From: Hydractinia symbiolongicarpus
Taxonomy: Eukaryota > Cnidaria > Hydrozoa > Anthoathecata > Hydractiniidae
Assembly (NCBI RefSeq): GCF_029227915.1
Contig: NC_079887.1
Coordinates: 7,504,001-7,564,000 of the forward strand
Length of the DNA: 60,000 nt
Direction of reading: 5' to 3'
Part shown: one piece after another, positions 33,000 through 45,083 of the stretch
How the letters are laid out: every line of letters begins with the position of its first letter
Numbering within the stretch: position 1 is the stretch's first letter
Translations under genes and position numbers: made by a program
Notes under the pieces: model-generated
Databases searched by the model: none
What the model saw: the letters and a program-made list of their open reading frames with translations, nothing else
What the model was told of the DNA's origin: nothing

Positions 33000-34800
33000 A
33001 ACTAAATTTAAATTATAAATATAAATACAAATTACTTGATATAAAACATGAACTAAGTGTATAAAACTCTTACCAGCTTGCCTGTGAAATATGAGTGATA
33101 GATTGAAATTAACAGCCACGAACTTGAAGTTTATTGTAAAGTATTGTAAAATATTGATTTGATTGATATTACGACGATCCCGAACTCACTTTTTTAATTG
33201 ATAAAAGTGCGCGAAAATCGTATGAACAACTGTATGAAAATGATTGCGCCTGTATATATAAGCACAAAACCTAATGAACTATGAAATACACGTTTGATAA
33301 TAAAATTTTTTTAATATTTAAAATTCACAATACGGAAGTACCAAGGGACGTGTACAAATGAAACTAAGTGATTAAATACGTTACTATGAAAACATACATT
33401 TAACATGGTTACGAAACAAGTACATCAAAATGGTAGGAGAAACAATAAAGCAAACATTATTCTTTATTAGTATTTGCATATGCACATTGAAAACGTTACA
33501 CCCTGTGCTAGTTTTTTCAAAATAGGCATTAATTTAATGACTGTTAATTAAATGCAGTGTTAATTTCAAGACTGTTAATTTCATGACTCGTTAACTAAAA
33601 TACTGTTAATTTGGTAACTTTTGGTAACTAATATAGAAAAGCCTAAAAAACATAAAAATACAAATTTTTTTTCACAAATTTTCTACTATTTCCTCCTCAT
33701 CGGATGATGTTCTCTTTTTCAGCGATACAAGTGGATTATTTCGATTTCCCAACCCCCCTTTAAATAGAGAAGAATGCTTCACTACCGTAGATTCCACTCC
33801 CATTTCATTGCTTCGTGTGATATCGCTTATTTTTAAATTCGCGTTAATTAAATGCCTTTTTCGAAATGATTTCATTGAACCGTTTTAATTTCTTGGCTCG
33901 ATAATTTCATGGAATTACTACCGACTGTTCTCTCGTGTTTGATGATTTATTTTTCAAGCAGATTGATGGATGCACAACGAGTAGACGTTATGTCTGTAAT
34001 TTTAGCCGAAATAGTCATGACCAAAATAAAGAATGTTGTAGTTGTGTCACTAAAACCAGTTTTTATAAAAGATTTGTCGATGACGTCATAAATTAGAAAT
34101 TAAAATACAAGAAGAATGTTTTTTGGAACAGTTGAACTCATATCAATTAAAAAACCTGTTAAAATTAAACTTAAAGCGTTCTTGGATTCGCACTTATTGT
34201 TTATCGATGGACTTTGCATTAAAAAATTATTTAGAATTCTTTAAATTTTGATGATGAAATTTCTTTGATACGTACTGCTAATTATCCGTATCTCTTCATT
34301 GAAAGTTTATTTAACCAATTTTGCAACAACGAAAAACGAAAAGAAGAAGATTTTATAATACCAGCAACGTTATTTGAAATTAAAAAACTGTTTATTCTCA
34401 TTTGAAACTCCGCATTTTCCTGCTGATAAAAAAACATCAAAGCGTTTAATGCATAAATTACACGAATTTTCACATAATGAATTCTTCATTGCAGTAAAGT
34501 GGAAAACAAGAAAAGTAAAGGTTTTTGGTTAAAATCAATCTAAATATCTGAAAACAATTCAAATATGATTCCATTATGATGGTTTCTGAAGTCAAAAAGC
34601 CGCTTGAAAAACTGACTTAGAAATATTTAAGAAAAATTTCAAAATACACAAAGTTAAGAAACATTGACCCCGTACGCAAATTTTGTGTTTGATATAAAAA
34701 AAAGTGTTATTTTGAATGTATAGGTTTAAATATATTTTTTTAAATTTAAACTTAAGTTCTCAAATATTTAGGATAGATAAAAAACGTTATTTCTGACGAG
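33000..34800. other. Non-coding stretch upstream of the gag remnant
   Basis: May contain a former LTR of the minus-strand gag element (a TATATATAA lies at about 33248), but no matching second LTR was found. CTGTTAATTT-type motifs repeat between 33535 and 33620. The minus frame at 33672-33875 (KRHLINANLKISDI...) is unassigned. Confidence 0.3.
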
Positions 34801-34809
34801 AATTATCGC

Positions 34810-34975
34810 GCCGTGTGAAACCAAGAATAGAAGACACACCTCTACTTTCTTTTCGACAGACTATTTGCAAGAGAAAAAATATACACGAGGCAGCGGTAAT
34901 ATACAGAATGTAAGCACGTGACCAAATATAATCAATTACCATATCATATACAAATGTGCAACCCTAACTTCTACA
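34810..34975 (-). repeat. BEL/Pao 3' LTR
   Basis: Begins TGTAGAAGTTAGG on the minus strand and shares TCTTCTATTCTTG, CGACAGACTATTTGCAAGAG (in complement) and other blocks with 37811-37975. Confidence 0.75.
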
Positions 34976-34992
34976 TCTTCCCCGACCAAAAA

Positions 34993-35995
34993 TTATTCAT
35001 ATATATTGTTTACGTAATCTTCGCAGGTTCTGTCCCTCAATTGCAGCCTTCCTTGTACTCCTCCTTCCTGTACGGTGCCTGCCATCTTGCGTTTCATCAT
35101 TTGGCTCGGGTGCGGCAACAATGTTGTTGGCAATTTCGAAGGTAATCAGTTTTGAGATGGCCGAAATACATTTTTAAAGCGTTCCTGCTTCGACATTTTT
35201 TTTTTAACTTAACAACTCAAATGGCTCCATCTTTTCCCTGAATAACTTTGATAATTTTGCCAATTTTCCATCTTCCTCTTGGTAAGTATGAATCATCTTT
35301 AATCAAGACTACGTCACCTTCCACTAATTTTCGTTTATCATCAGGCTTCTCTTTTCGATAAAGATTGTATTGACGGAGTTTCTTTATGTACGTCGTATCA
35401 AATCGTTCACGGGAATGTTGTAAAGTAAGTCAAATATCACGAACACGTCTTGAGAAGTCCTGATACTGCAGAATAGGGTCGAATTTCTGGTCGTTTTCGT
35501 GAATCTCCGAACCATGAATCAGGTGATCTGGTGTTAAACCTTTTCGAAATCATCCTTTTCGAAATCATCGCTTAGTATTCCTTTTCCAGTGAAAAATTGG
35601 AAGTAATATTGAATGCCTATTAGAATCTCTACTGGTAGCGCTTCCTAAGTTGAGTTATCATCAGCAAATGTTAGTTTGTTTGAATTCTTAAAACTTGGCT
35701 GCTTTATTGATCTGTTGTCCTTTTAGAGGGGATTAAATTTGAGGAACACAGAGGGCCTCAACATAAGTAAAAACATTATCGACTTCAACATGTCTGACCT
35801 TTACCTAAACAACATCCAAATTACTCATTTTGCTTTTGTTACTCTCCCCAAATGTCTTTATCACTTGCGCTAATAGAAATATAACTACGTTAACTCCCCG
35901 TAACAAACAACATACTTGACTGACAAACATTATCTAAATTTGTGTTAAAATTACGAGCCTTAGCTGTTTGTATTAATATATTACTGTTTTCGTTG
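34993..35995 (-). pseudogene. BEL/Pao pol remnants: protease and integrase tail
   Basis: Reading down the minus strand, 35995-35700 resembles the DUF1758 aspartic protease (ILIQTAKARNFN, then TGSxRSYIS where the family has DSGS, so the catalytic Asp is lost). About 35660-35560 gives PVEILIGIQYYFQFFTG. From 35470 to 35220 the DUF5641-like C-terminal part of integrase follows (RERFDTTYIKKLRQYN, KLVEGDVVLIKDDSYLPRGR). The last stretch (35130-34993) is basic (GRRSTRKAAIEGQNLRRLRK) and stops just before the 3' LTR. Reverse transcriptase is missing between protease and integrase tail. Confidence 0.75.
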
Positions 35996-36019
35996 GAGGC
36001 AAGAGATACATCATTAATC

Positions 36020-37199
36020 CCTTCCTCAAATAAAAAAGCTGAAAATGTCTCTTCTGTTTTTGTCACAGATTGAGATGTGATGATTCATTGTGGTACATTT
36101 TCTGCAGATATACATAGATTTACAATCCCTAACATTGTGACCTTCTTCTATGCATAAAAGACATCGACCCTCTTTACGAAGAATTGCATTCCTGGAACCT
36201 ACATTCGTAACAGTTCTACATTTTGACGAATAATGCTGTTTTTTGCAATAGACGCACATATTCTTAAACAGTCCTGCTGTTGCGAAAGTATCATTTCCCT
36301 TTAATTTGGACTTAGAATTACGCTAAAGGTTGGACGCACAATTTTTTTAGACTCTGAGCTCATCGTTAAAGTACTCAAGCACTTTATCAAGGCTCCACAT
36401 TGCACTTCCAAACTTTCGAGATATTATATTGACCAAATCATCAGGTAGTTTATTTAGACATCCATAACATTTTGTATCTGCGTTTAACGATCTTAAATTC
36501 TTTACGCAACTTTTCACGTGAATATACGGATTCCTTAACCCCTTAATATTATCTTTGCTTCTAATTTTAGTTATCTTTAATAATGATTCCATATGGGCAG
36601 AAATAAGCACTTGCTCATTACCATATCTTTCATCTAAAATATCAAGAGCTTCCTTGTAATTAGCTGAATTTAATGTTAAGCCACTTACAGAGCCAGGGGC
36701 TTCATCAGACAGATATTCTCTAAGGTAAATGAACCTATCAGTATCATTTAATCGCTCATTCTAGGGAATGGATACCTGAAATTGATCCCAAAATCCTTGC
36801 CACATAAAAGGATCTCCAGTAACAACGGACATCTCCATCTTTGGCAGTCTACAAACAATAGAAGAGCTTGATCGAATTGAAGATGGAGCAAGCTCTTTTA
36901 CAGTGTTAATTTCAGACAACGTAAGATCTAAAATGGCCTCCAACTCGTTGGCAGGAGCAATAAATGCCATGCTTTCAACAACATCTGCTGCAACAGCATC
37001 AGGTTCTAAAGATTTAGACACATCGTCATCGGCCTTTGACAGCTGGTCAACAATAGACAATAATGGTTTTCTTATCACCACGTAGTTTAGCCTGGTCAAT
37101 GGATTCCTCTTTTAAATAATCTTCTATGGATGCTAAAGTAGATTTAAAGAAACAGCTAATCCCATAACGACGTTTAACCTTTCTGTCATGTGCCGACAT
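36020..37199 (-). pseudogene. BEL/Pao gag, broken
   Basis: The minus-strand ATG at 37199 starts MSAHDRKVKRRYGIS. After a frameshift, a long frame carries a helical linker and CRLPKMEMSVVTGDPFMWQG with FWDQF, the DUF1759 capsid start. One stop at 36761 interrupts it. It continues with ERYGNEQVLISAHMESLLKI, NKLPDDLVNIISRKFG and, in another frame, zinc knuckles (CVYCKKQHYSSKC; CLLCIEEGHNVRDC; CRKCTTMNHHISIC) at 36026-36259. Gag would form the particle coat. Order and motifs are typical; the gene cannot make a full protein. Confidence 0.85.
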
Positions 37200-37810
37200 T
37201 ATTAAAAAAGGACCTCACTTACTATAACAAGTATTAAAGAATAACACCCTCTGAACAACTTCAGTTTGCAGAAACAATACAGGTATTCAATTTTTAAAAC
37301 ATACAGAACCATAAGCTATTACACCATATTCAGCTTCGTAACACAAAAAAATGTGAGCAAAAATATCATCCAAAGAGAGCCAGGTGTTGTAAAAGAGAAA
37401 GTTTTTCAACAAAAGTAAAAATATAAAAACTGTTAAAGTAAAAAAATCAACGTCGCGTAGTTGAGAAACGTCTGTCAAAGTATAGGTAATAATAAATGCG
37501 CAGAAGTACTTAAGCAATAAAAACAGCAAGTTTTATCCAAAGAAATGTTGAAAATGTAAAACCTAGTATGCGAACAAGTCAACACAAGCAGAGAAAATCT
37601 TTCAACTAGAGTGTAAACATACAGTAAATAGAATCGTAAAACGTTCAAATCGGTACTTTCTGTACCAGCTTGCACCAAAGCAACAGGAAAAATACATAAA
37701 CATAAATAAAAACCCTTACACGGTACAATGTCATACAGTCATTAAAGTCTTACAGTACGTCGTGACTATGAGATTCACCAGATGGTAGTACCAGAAAGCT
37801 TCCAAGGTCG

Positions 37811-37975
37811 CGGCGTGTGAAAACAAGAATAGAAGACACAACTCTACTTCCTTTTCGACAGACTATTTGCAAGAGAAAAGATATATACGAGGTAGCGTTA
37901 ATATACAAAACGTGACCATATAGATATAACCAATCACAATACTATACGCAATGCTCAATCCTAACTTCTACAGCG
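37811..37975 (-). repeat. BEL/Pao 5' LTR
   Basis: Counterpart of 34810-34975, upstream of gag on the minus strand. A primer-binding site was not identified with confidence. Confidence 0.75.
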
Positions 37976-38336
37976 TACTATAATTATATTTTGAATGGAA
38001 TAATTTATTTTATGTATTAGGTAAGACATTTTATGAACAATGCTAATTTCAGAAGAGAGATTTATCCTATAGGAAATTTCATGATTTCGGTATAAAAAAA
38101 TATGCAATATATGAATTCATAATAATTAATAAGGTTCAAATAACGTATATATAAGATAGTAGAAAAAGGTAGGAAGATAGACTTAAAGGCATGCCCAATT
38201 TCCTCTACACTGGCTTTGAAAATTAAACGCAGGGTTTTTTCACTAACTATGAGATAAAGAAGGGAAAATAGAACAGACGTTAAAAAGGGAACAAAAAACA
38301 TAACATACAATATGAAACATGGGGAGTAAACACCAT

Positions 38337-38505
38337 TTAACCCTATTGGGTCCGGGTTGGGGAGGGTAATGGGGATGGAGGGTGGGGTGGATATTGCCTC
38401 CCCTGACGTTTATTTTTGATAACTTTTCTTTGCTATGCTGCATGGTTATGATACCTACTAAGTTTCTGTATTTATCGATTAACCTGCACGTCAATTGTTT
38501 GAGTT
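38337..38505 (+). mobile_element. piggyBac-like MITE fragment
   Basis: TTTAACCCTATTGGGTCCGGG at its start matches the inverted ends of the MITEs at 51297 and 54229, with TTAA directly before CCCTATT. Interior blocks (CATGGTTATGATAC, ATTTATCGAT) match those elements. The right end is missing. Confidence 0.6.
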
Positions 38506-38519
38506 CCATACGTTGAAAT

Positions 38520-40510
38520 ATCTAATCTTCCTGCTATCTCTTACAAACAAGCTTTGAAATACGTCGTGCATGAAGTTAACTGAAGAAAAGTTGTGTTCAT
38601 AATAGTTGCGTTAAAACCATGGCAGTTGTGTTGTTGGTTCTTAACTTATGACATTTAGTTTATTTGTGACTTATGACATTAATTTTTTTATTTGACTTAA
38701 TTATTTTGTTTGACTTACAAGAATTACTGTACCGTTACGATTTTCCTGGTGGCAGAGGGTGGTTGTCTGTAAATTACTAATCTAAGAACTTTTCATCATG
38801 GCCAGTGCTTCTTACAACAAAGCTCCTTTTCTGTTATTATAATACAAGACCTATGATAATTGGAAGAAACTGATTGCATTACGGACTGAAATTACCCACT
38901 CTTGATTGAACTAAACAAAGGCCAGCTCTAGTACTAAGCCTTGACGTAGGGCTCAGGAATTACCTGCTTTGGAGTTACAATCAACAAACATAGTTAAGGA
39001 CAATGGAGTAAAACTAATCATTTAACGATTAGATAAGATATTTGAAAAAAAACAAATTAACTGAAAATTACAACGCAGTAGAACGATTTTGAAAGATTTG
39101 TTAATTCGTGACTTCTTGACAGAGTTTGATAAAATAATATGTAAAATATTATATAAACAAAAAGATACAAGACTACTATGTCAAACGACCTGCTAGCACA
39201 TAGATTGCTGAAAGATGCTATAGACTGCATCAGATCTGATTTATGAATGAATTATGTTCTTATTATGAACCATGTTTCCCCCTTTCAGAGTTTAAACAAC
39301 TTAGCATTAAAACAGAACCTACTTTTTATGGAAAAGACTAATTGGATAAAGACAACTCTCATAGTTCTGGGAATGAAGAAGACACATTATACACAAAGCG
39401 ATCCAATCAAGAAAATTATTGACAAGGGCAACTAAATTTTTCGAGAATTTAACTGGCGTGACAAACATAAACAAGCGGCACTGAGGCTTGCCAAAAATAC
39501 AGTAGATTTTCATGGTAAGATAACACGATGCACCACATGTGAGTGTCAATCATTCGCAAAATGAATGCCTAGATAGAAACACGCAAGGCAATGATGTTCC
39601 TATTATTGTCAATAAAATAGTCTTGGGGACTCGGGTCCTGATTAGGCTTAAGATCTACAGGTTCCCCTTTACTTTCTTTAATAGACCCGTTAACGCCACT
39701 TAAACCTTAGTGTTAAGATTAAATTCAAAAAACACGCATTCTAAAAAACTTTTTTATTTAAAGTGAATCCCATAGGTTCTCGATGATAAGACTACTTTTG
39801 TCTTCTACGAGTCACCTGGCTTTAGTTGCACTTAATACGCAGTATTGTATGTATACGTTACATATCTTATATAACACTATGGAAATTTTTGTAACTGTAC
39901 CTTTTTATGCGAAATATACCTGCATGAACATAGAACAAAGCAAATTACCGTGTCAACCTCGTACCCAGTAGAAAAAGCATTTGTTTACTAGTGATCAAAT
40001 ATGAGAATATATCATACATATCCTACGTTACGTATCTTTTAACCACTCCTTCTTCGCTACTATCACTATCTATAACTATTATTTCACTCATTATTTACTT
40101 TCCCTCCTTTTATCACAAATTTTTAATTTAAGCTGTGAAAATTAAATCTCGCATATATTGCAGAATATTTGACAATCCCGGATTAACAGCAGTTGCTACT
40201 TGTGGACATATAATATTAAACACCCTCAACTAAACTCGCCCCAAAGTGATTTTAGTCTAACGTAAGCGCAGGTCGAATCTATGTGTTCATGGCGCTGCAC
40301 CACCGAAAAGGGCTAAATGATTGCGCATGTTAAATGTGAAAAATATCGAAAGTAAGCCAAAATATAAATTTATATTTTGACCTGTGACCTGCCTGTGTCC
40401 TGGGGAATACACCAGCCAGTTCATTATCGTCCTCATCTGAATTCAATAAAACCAATGCAAAATATTTCAGTATTTGAATTTTACATTTACAACTTATTTT
40501 CATTTTCCAA
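38520..40510. other. Non-coding stretch
   Basis: No gene or repeat boundary was recognised. Short frames at 39247-39435 and 39783-39971 have no family features. Confidence 0.4.
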
Positions 40511-40517
40511 CCATGTA

Positions 40518-40673
40518 AAGTGAAATATCTCTATCTCGAAAGTTCGAGATAAAGGAAAGAAAAATACCTTAGGCGGGCTATAAAGGGATCGAGACTTTAG
40601 TTTGAGAAAAAGAGAAGTTTGAGATAGAGAGAGGTTCTAGATAGAGAATTGTCGGGATATAGATATTCCACTG
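40518..40673. mobile_element. 156-bp Tc1/mariner- or pogo-type MITE
   Basis: Flanked by TA at 40516-40517 and 40674-40675. The right end read inward is CAGTGGAATATCTATATCCC; the left end is AAGTGAAATATCTCTATCTC. CAGT-type ends with TA duplications are typical of Tc1/mariner and pogo. The interior is purine-rich with repeated GAGATAGAG motifs. It could have been moved by a transposase of the type decayed at 3945-4980. Confidence 0.7.
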
Positions 40674-41605
40674 TATAACTGTACCCTAACGGTCGAAATC
40701 GGCCAAAATCAATTATCGACCGCCCTTAACACACCCCCACGGTGGCATCCCGAGAACCAATATTTTTTTTGATTTCTTTTTACATGTGACAGCGACAGAA
40801 AAAATACTTCTCAAGAAATTTTAGAACTATTCGGCAAGTATTTTAAATAAGACAACCGATTAAAAGAATGTTGTGCAAGTTTGCGCGACATGGGGTGAAT
40901 AGGGTTAATACTGCCCGTAACCTCATTGATTTTGGTAGTTTCCTGTTTTTCTGGTCGATTCATGTTATATCATACGCGTCTACGAAATTCGATCTGAAAT
41001 TAAAAAAAGACCGTAACAATTTTTTTTACCTTTTTCATTTATTTATTCATTTATTTTAGATTTCGGATTACGGACGAAATCTTATTAAAACGAGCTGTCT
41101 TCTTTTCTTCTCCTTCTTCTTCTTCTTCCCCGACTGATTTTTTTTCACTGATTGTTGTAACATCACGACTGTTAAAGTCCGACCTGGGGCTGCGACCTGG
41201 CGCTAAGTCGGTTGTATGCGTATCTTTCATATATGTGAAATTGGAAACAAATTAAGACTGTGTTACGAATTTGATCAGAAATTTTGTAATAGACTGTTAT
41301 ATTAATATTATTTTATAAGGTATGATAGATATTTTAGGTAAGGAAAACGCCATAATTTTAGAATAAATGTTCAGTGCATAAATATACTAGTGAAAGCAAA
41401 AAAACATAAATACAGAGATAAAAAGAAATCTAGAAAATTAATTATGCTAGATATTCCTATAAATTTTCATTTTCAATTATGTTTTTTAATGAGGCGTAAT
41501 TTGTTTAACTATACCGATCTTCAGGGGTTAATCGCTCCTTTCAGGAGACCGGGTTCAACGGCGCCATATTGATTATTATCTTACACTTTAATGTTAGCTT
41601 GGTTT

Positions 41606-41724
41606 ATGTAACTTATTTTCGTAGTAATCGAGACAAGTTACGCATGCGCCTGAGAGCGCATGCTTGAATAGAACTTTCCCACCCATTTTTACTCACAAGT
41701 CAATTTTATTCGTACGGGTTAGAC
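41606..41724 (+). repeat. Terminal repeat A1
   Basis: 119 bp, nearly identical to A2 at 45728-45846. It contains GCATGCGC-CTGAGA-GCGCATGC, an 8-bp inverted pair around a 6-base spacer (41643-41664). Confidence 0.92.
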
Positions 41725-41743
41725 GATTCACAGAGAAGAAATC

Positions 41744-42458
41744 ATGTCTAGTGGCGAAAGTGTAGCAAGAGGTCAGAAAAGACGGAGATAAGACAGATCT
41801 GCTCAGGAAAGTCTTTCTCTTTCTAGTTTTAAAAATTATTTGACAAGAAGTTTGAAGATATTTAAACAAAGTTTGAAAAGGATAATCACAAACTAGCAAA
41901 GAAATTCAAAAAGGAACCAGAAATTTCTTATAAGTTTAAGGGGAACAAAAAACAATACGAGTTTAATGAATCTATTCGACGTGACCTTGAGACGTTGGGA
42001 GATTTGATAAACAAGGCTCAAAGCACAGATCTACAAAAATGTTACAGGAGATAGTTTCGAATATTGAAAAAAGGAACAAATTAATTAAAATTGCTGACAG
42101 ATCTATTGTAGGGTGGAGTACCGTCGACGAATACATCTCAGATGACCTGGCTAGCGACTCCGCAGACGAGCGAAAAATTAAACCTGCTGAAAATCGTGCC
42201 ATCAGAAAAAAGCAAAACACATTTAATGGCACCAAGAAATCAAAGTTTTCGGATGTATCGTCAACGATCTCCAAAGTTCCAGATAAAATCCAGTTTCGGA
42301 ATGCTGAATCAGACTTCAGACGAGTTGTTCACCCCAGTGCGACTAGCTTCAAGCCAACAGAAACTTGCTTCAGCTGCGGAAAAACGGACACTGACGAAAA
42401 TACTGCCCGGAAGCTAAAAGATAAAAGTACATTTAAAGATAAGTTAATATTTTTTTAA
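41744..42458 (+). pseudogene. DIRS-type gag, broken
   Basis: An ATG at 41744 starts a frame that breaks early. The next frame gives HKLAKKFKKEPEISYKFKGN and RRDLETLGDLINKAQS. A third (42039-42458) gives KRNKLIKIADRSIVGWSTVD, ASDSADERKIKPAENRAIRK and a partial zinc knuckle (CFSCGKT). These blocks follow the usual order of gag in DIRS-like elements. Several frameshifts make it non-functional. Confidence 0.75.
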
Positions 42459-42583
42459 TTTCGTCTAAAGCATGTAAATCAAAATCCAGTAATAAATTTG
42501 AAGTGTAAAAGGCAATTTAAAAAACAAAATTCCCTTTTGGGAATCTATAAAAGCGAACAGAACAATTATAGATATCCTAAAAC

Positions 42584-44440
42584 ATGGCTATAAAATTCCA
42601 TTTTTCTCAGCCCGGAAAAGCGTATTTTGAAAATAATAGGTCAGCTCTCATGGAAAAAGAATTCGTTACTGCTTCAATAACAGAACTGCTTGAGAGTGGA
42701 AGGATTCGGGAAACTGCATTCACTGCTCACGTGGTAAACCCATTATCCGTTTCTACTCAAGGTAATGGTAAACAAGACGTATGATATACGCAAACAACCT
42801 CGCGAATAAAGTTTACAAAAAGCTGTCTATCAAATTGGGATTTTTGTTACGAAGTTAGACACGACATATTTTACTATTCAGATACGCAATAATATTTGTT
42901 ACACACTTATTTTCCAAAATTGATTTGTGAGACCTTCCTGAACGGAAAATTCCTCGAACTTTTAATTTTCGATGGGTCCGTCTTGGGTGAACCGACTGAC
43001 AGGAAGAAGAAAGACCACAAACCCACAAACCCCAAAATTTGCGAAATTCATTAATTCAGTTAATTCTGCCTAAATTCACTTTTAAAAAGTTATGTGGAAA
43101 CAACTTTATTTACTAGTTAGTTAAACAAGTGATTTGAACACTTGTCTTATCTTTTTAAAAAAGAAAAAAGAAAAAAAAAGTAAAAATAGTTACCAAGATG
43201 AGATTCGAACACACGACGACTCCCGTGTCGGTGCTCGAAGAGGCAAAAATTTCCATTCTTGTAGGACACATTTGCGTTTTAATACAAGCTCACGAGCTTG
43301 TAAAAACGCCTCATCTTGGATTTAAGACATGTAAATAAGCATATATAAAGAAAAAGTAAAATTTGATGACTGGAGAGTCATGAAAGAATACTTAAAGAGG
43401 GATAGCTTCATGTTTCAGTTTGATCTGAAGCAAGGTTATCCCCATATTGATATATTTGAAGAACATCAAACTTATCCTGAATTTTCTTTGAAATTTGAAA
43501 GGATAACAAAATATTTCGTATTCACTGTTCTACCTTTTGGCTTAACTTCTGCCCCCTTTATTTTTACAAAAGTAATGCGTTGTCTGGTTAAATATTGGAG
43601 GGAAAGCGCGATTTGTATTTCTGTGTACCTTGATGATGGTTTATGAGTCGCAAGCTCATACGAAACATGTTTAAAACAGTCGGAATTTGTTCAGGAGACC
43701 TTATTTAAAAGCGGATTCGTTGTTAACAACGATAAAAGTGTTTGGAATCCACAAAAAGAAGTAATCTGGTTAGGCGTTAAAGCAGATTTGCATAGAAATG
43801 TTTTCACTATCCCTTAAATATGAGTTGACTCCATCTTAGATTGTATTAATAAGGTCATTCAGAATTTACCGTTCAACAGCAAGAAATTTAGCAAGGCTGT
43901 GTGGCAAAATTGTTTCCACAAAGTTCGTTGTGAAAGAATTAATTCAATTAAAAACTAGAAACTTATACAAAATCATCGATACAGAAATGTCTTCGGATTC
44001 TCGAATTAATCTGAAAGAAAAAGATCAGGCTATTAAGGAAATTATCTTTTGGCGTGATAATTTTGAAATGCTTAACAAAAGAGAAATCATTCCCTACAGA
44101 ATTCCACAAATTGATGTTTATTCGGACGCTAGTGATTACGCTATAGGAGCGCACGTAAGAGCGGACAGCAAAACATGCACATGTTTTAAGAATAAAGTTC
44201 ATAAGTAAAACTTTAGTTCCACATGGCGGGAATTATATGCAATTTTGTTCACATTAGAAACATTCGAAACCATATTAAAAGGAAAAATTATAAATTGGAA
44301 ATCGGACAATTTCGCAGCTACAATAACAAAATCAAGTAGTGCAAAATCCCAGCTACAAGAAATAGCTGAACGTATTTTCAAAATCGGTTTTGATTAATCT
44401 ATCGATATCAATATATCATGGATACCTAGAAAAGAAAATC
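42584..44440 (+). pseudogene. DIRS-type reverse transcriptase and RNase H, broken
   Basis: 42584-42784 holds the RT N-terminus (RSALMEKEFVTASITELLES, HVVNPLSVSTQGNGKQ). After the 42779-43321 insertion the frame resumes with VKFDDWRVMKEYLKRDSFMF, FDLKQGY (first catalytic Asp), VLPFGLTSAPFIFTKVMR and VYLDDGL (catalytic Asp pair), where a TGA follows at 43644. Further stops appear near 43815. RNase H is seen as VYSDASDYAIGAHVRAD (about 44120) and TWRELYAILFTLE (about 44222). The enzyme would copy the element's RNA; this copy cannot be translated through. Confidence 0.87.
42779..43321 (-). mobile_element. tRNA-like-headed insertion in the RT gene
   Basis: About 540 bp interrupt the RT. AAGAC occurs at both edges (42774-42778 and 43323-43327), a likely target duplication. 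On the minus strand the right edge holds a tRNA-like part: CCAAGATGAG pairs perfectly with CTCATCTTGG as an acceptor-like stem (43194-43319), with a B-box-like GTGTTCGAATCTC and an anticodon-arm-like hairpin around CACGGGAG. A second hairpin (ACAAGCTC/GAGCTTGT) lies where a D arm would be. A SINE is the best reading. Confidence 0.6.
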
Positions 44441-44442
44441 GT

Positions 44443-44928
44443 TTGGCAGATAAAATAAGTAAATATTTTGACTACGATGATTGGCAAACTACAGAAAAGT
44501 GTTTCAATACACTGAACAGATTATGGGGGCCCCTGACAATTGACCGATTTGCAGACCACGAGTATGCGAAAACGCCAATATTCACTTCAAGATTTTGGTG
44601 TCCCAGAACAGCGATCGTCGATGCATTCACTGTTGCGTGGGGAAATGAAAATAATTACTTAGTCCCGCCTACGTCATTAGTGAGCAGAACTTTAAGTCAC
44701 ATGGAGGCGTCGAAAGCCATAGGTGTGCTAGTTGTTCCATACTGGAAATCTGCAAAATTCTGGCCGTTATTAATCAACTCAGATTTGAAATTTAACACGT
44801 TTGTCAAAGAATACCGTGTTTTTAAAAACACTAGCGATTATGTTAGATTGGGAAATAATCGTGATGCGCTTATTGGCTCTGCTGCTTTTAAAAGCCCAAT
44901 GATTGCGCTAAGAATAGCATTTTCGTAA
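44443..44928 (+). pseudogene. DIRS-type domain after RNase H
   Basis: A 161-codon open piece follows the RNase H on the same frame after one stop near 44397. It includes ENRLADKISKYFDYDDWQTT, then LTIDRFADHEYAKTPIFTSR, CPRTAIVDAFTVAW and VLVVPYWKSAKFWP. This is the conserved region after RNase H in DIRS-type polyproteins. The frame ends at 44928 without damage inside it. Confidence 0.8.
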
Positions 44929-45083
44929 AACCGAGACAGTAATTTTATGACGGATACAAAATTGTCCATCATGAATTGTTACGAAATATTTAGGTCAGCA
45001 GGATTGCAGATCCCTACTGCTGTGGAAACACAATCGTGAAAAGTGTCAACAGACGGGCAGTCAAGCCCTAGTTCAAAAGGAAG

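Larger units (their letters stand above)
34810..37975 (-). mobile_element. BEL/Pao LTR retrotransposon, internally deleted
   Basis: Two related repeats (37811-37975 as 5' LTR and 34810-34975 as 3' LTR on the minus strand) enclose a gag, a protease-like stretch and the C-terminal end of the polymerase. Reverse transcriptase, RNase H and the integrase core are gone. The last coding residues stop about 15 bases before the 3' LTR, with a purine tract (GGTCGGGGAAGA) directly before its TG, as expected. The LTRs differ at many sites, so the copy is old. No clear target duplication was seen. Confidence 0.82.

Noticed and set aside
34918-35145. 75-codon plus frame
   Set aside because: Reverse side of the basic C-terminal tail of the BEL/Pao polymerase.
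34806-37985. Target-site duplication for the BEL/Pao element
   Set aside because: Only GCG could be matched beyond the LTRs, and the exact LTR ends are uncertain.
43194-43319. Functional tRNA gene
   Set aside because: The acceptor-like stem is too long, the T stem has mismatches and the D-arm region is replaced by a larger hairpin; a SINE head fits better.
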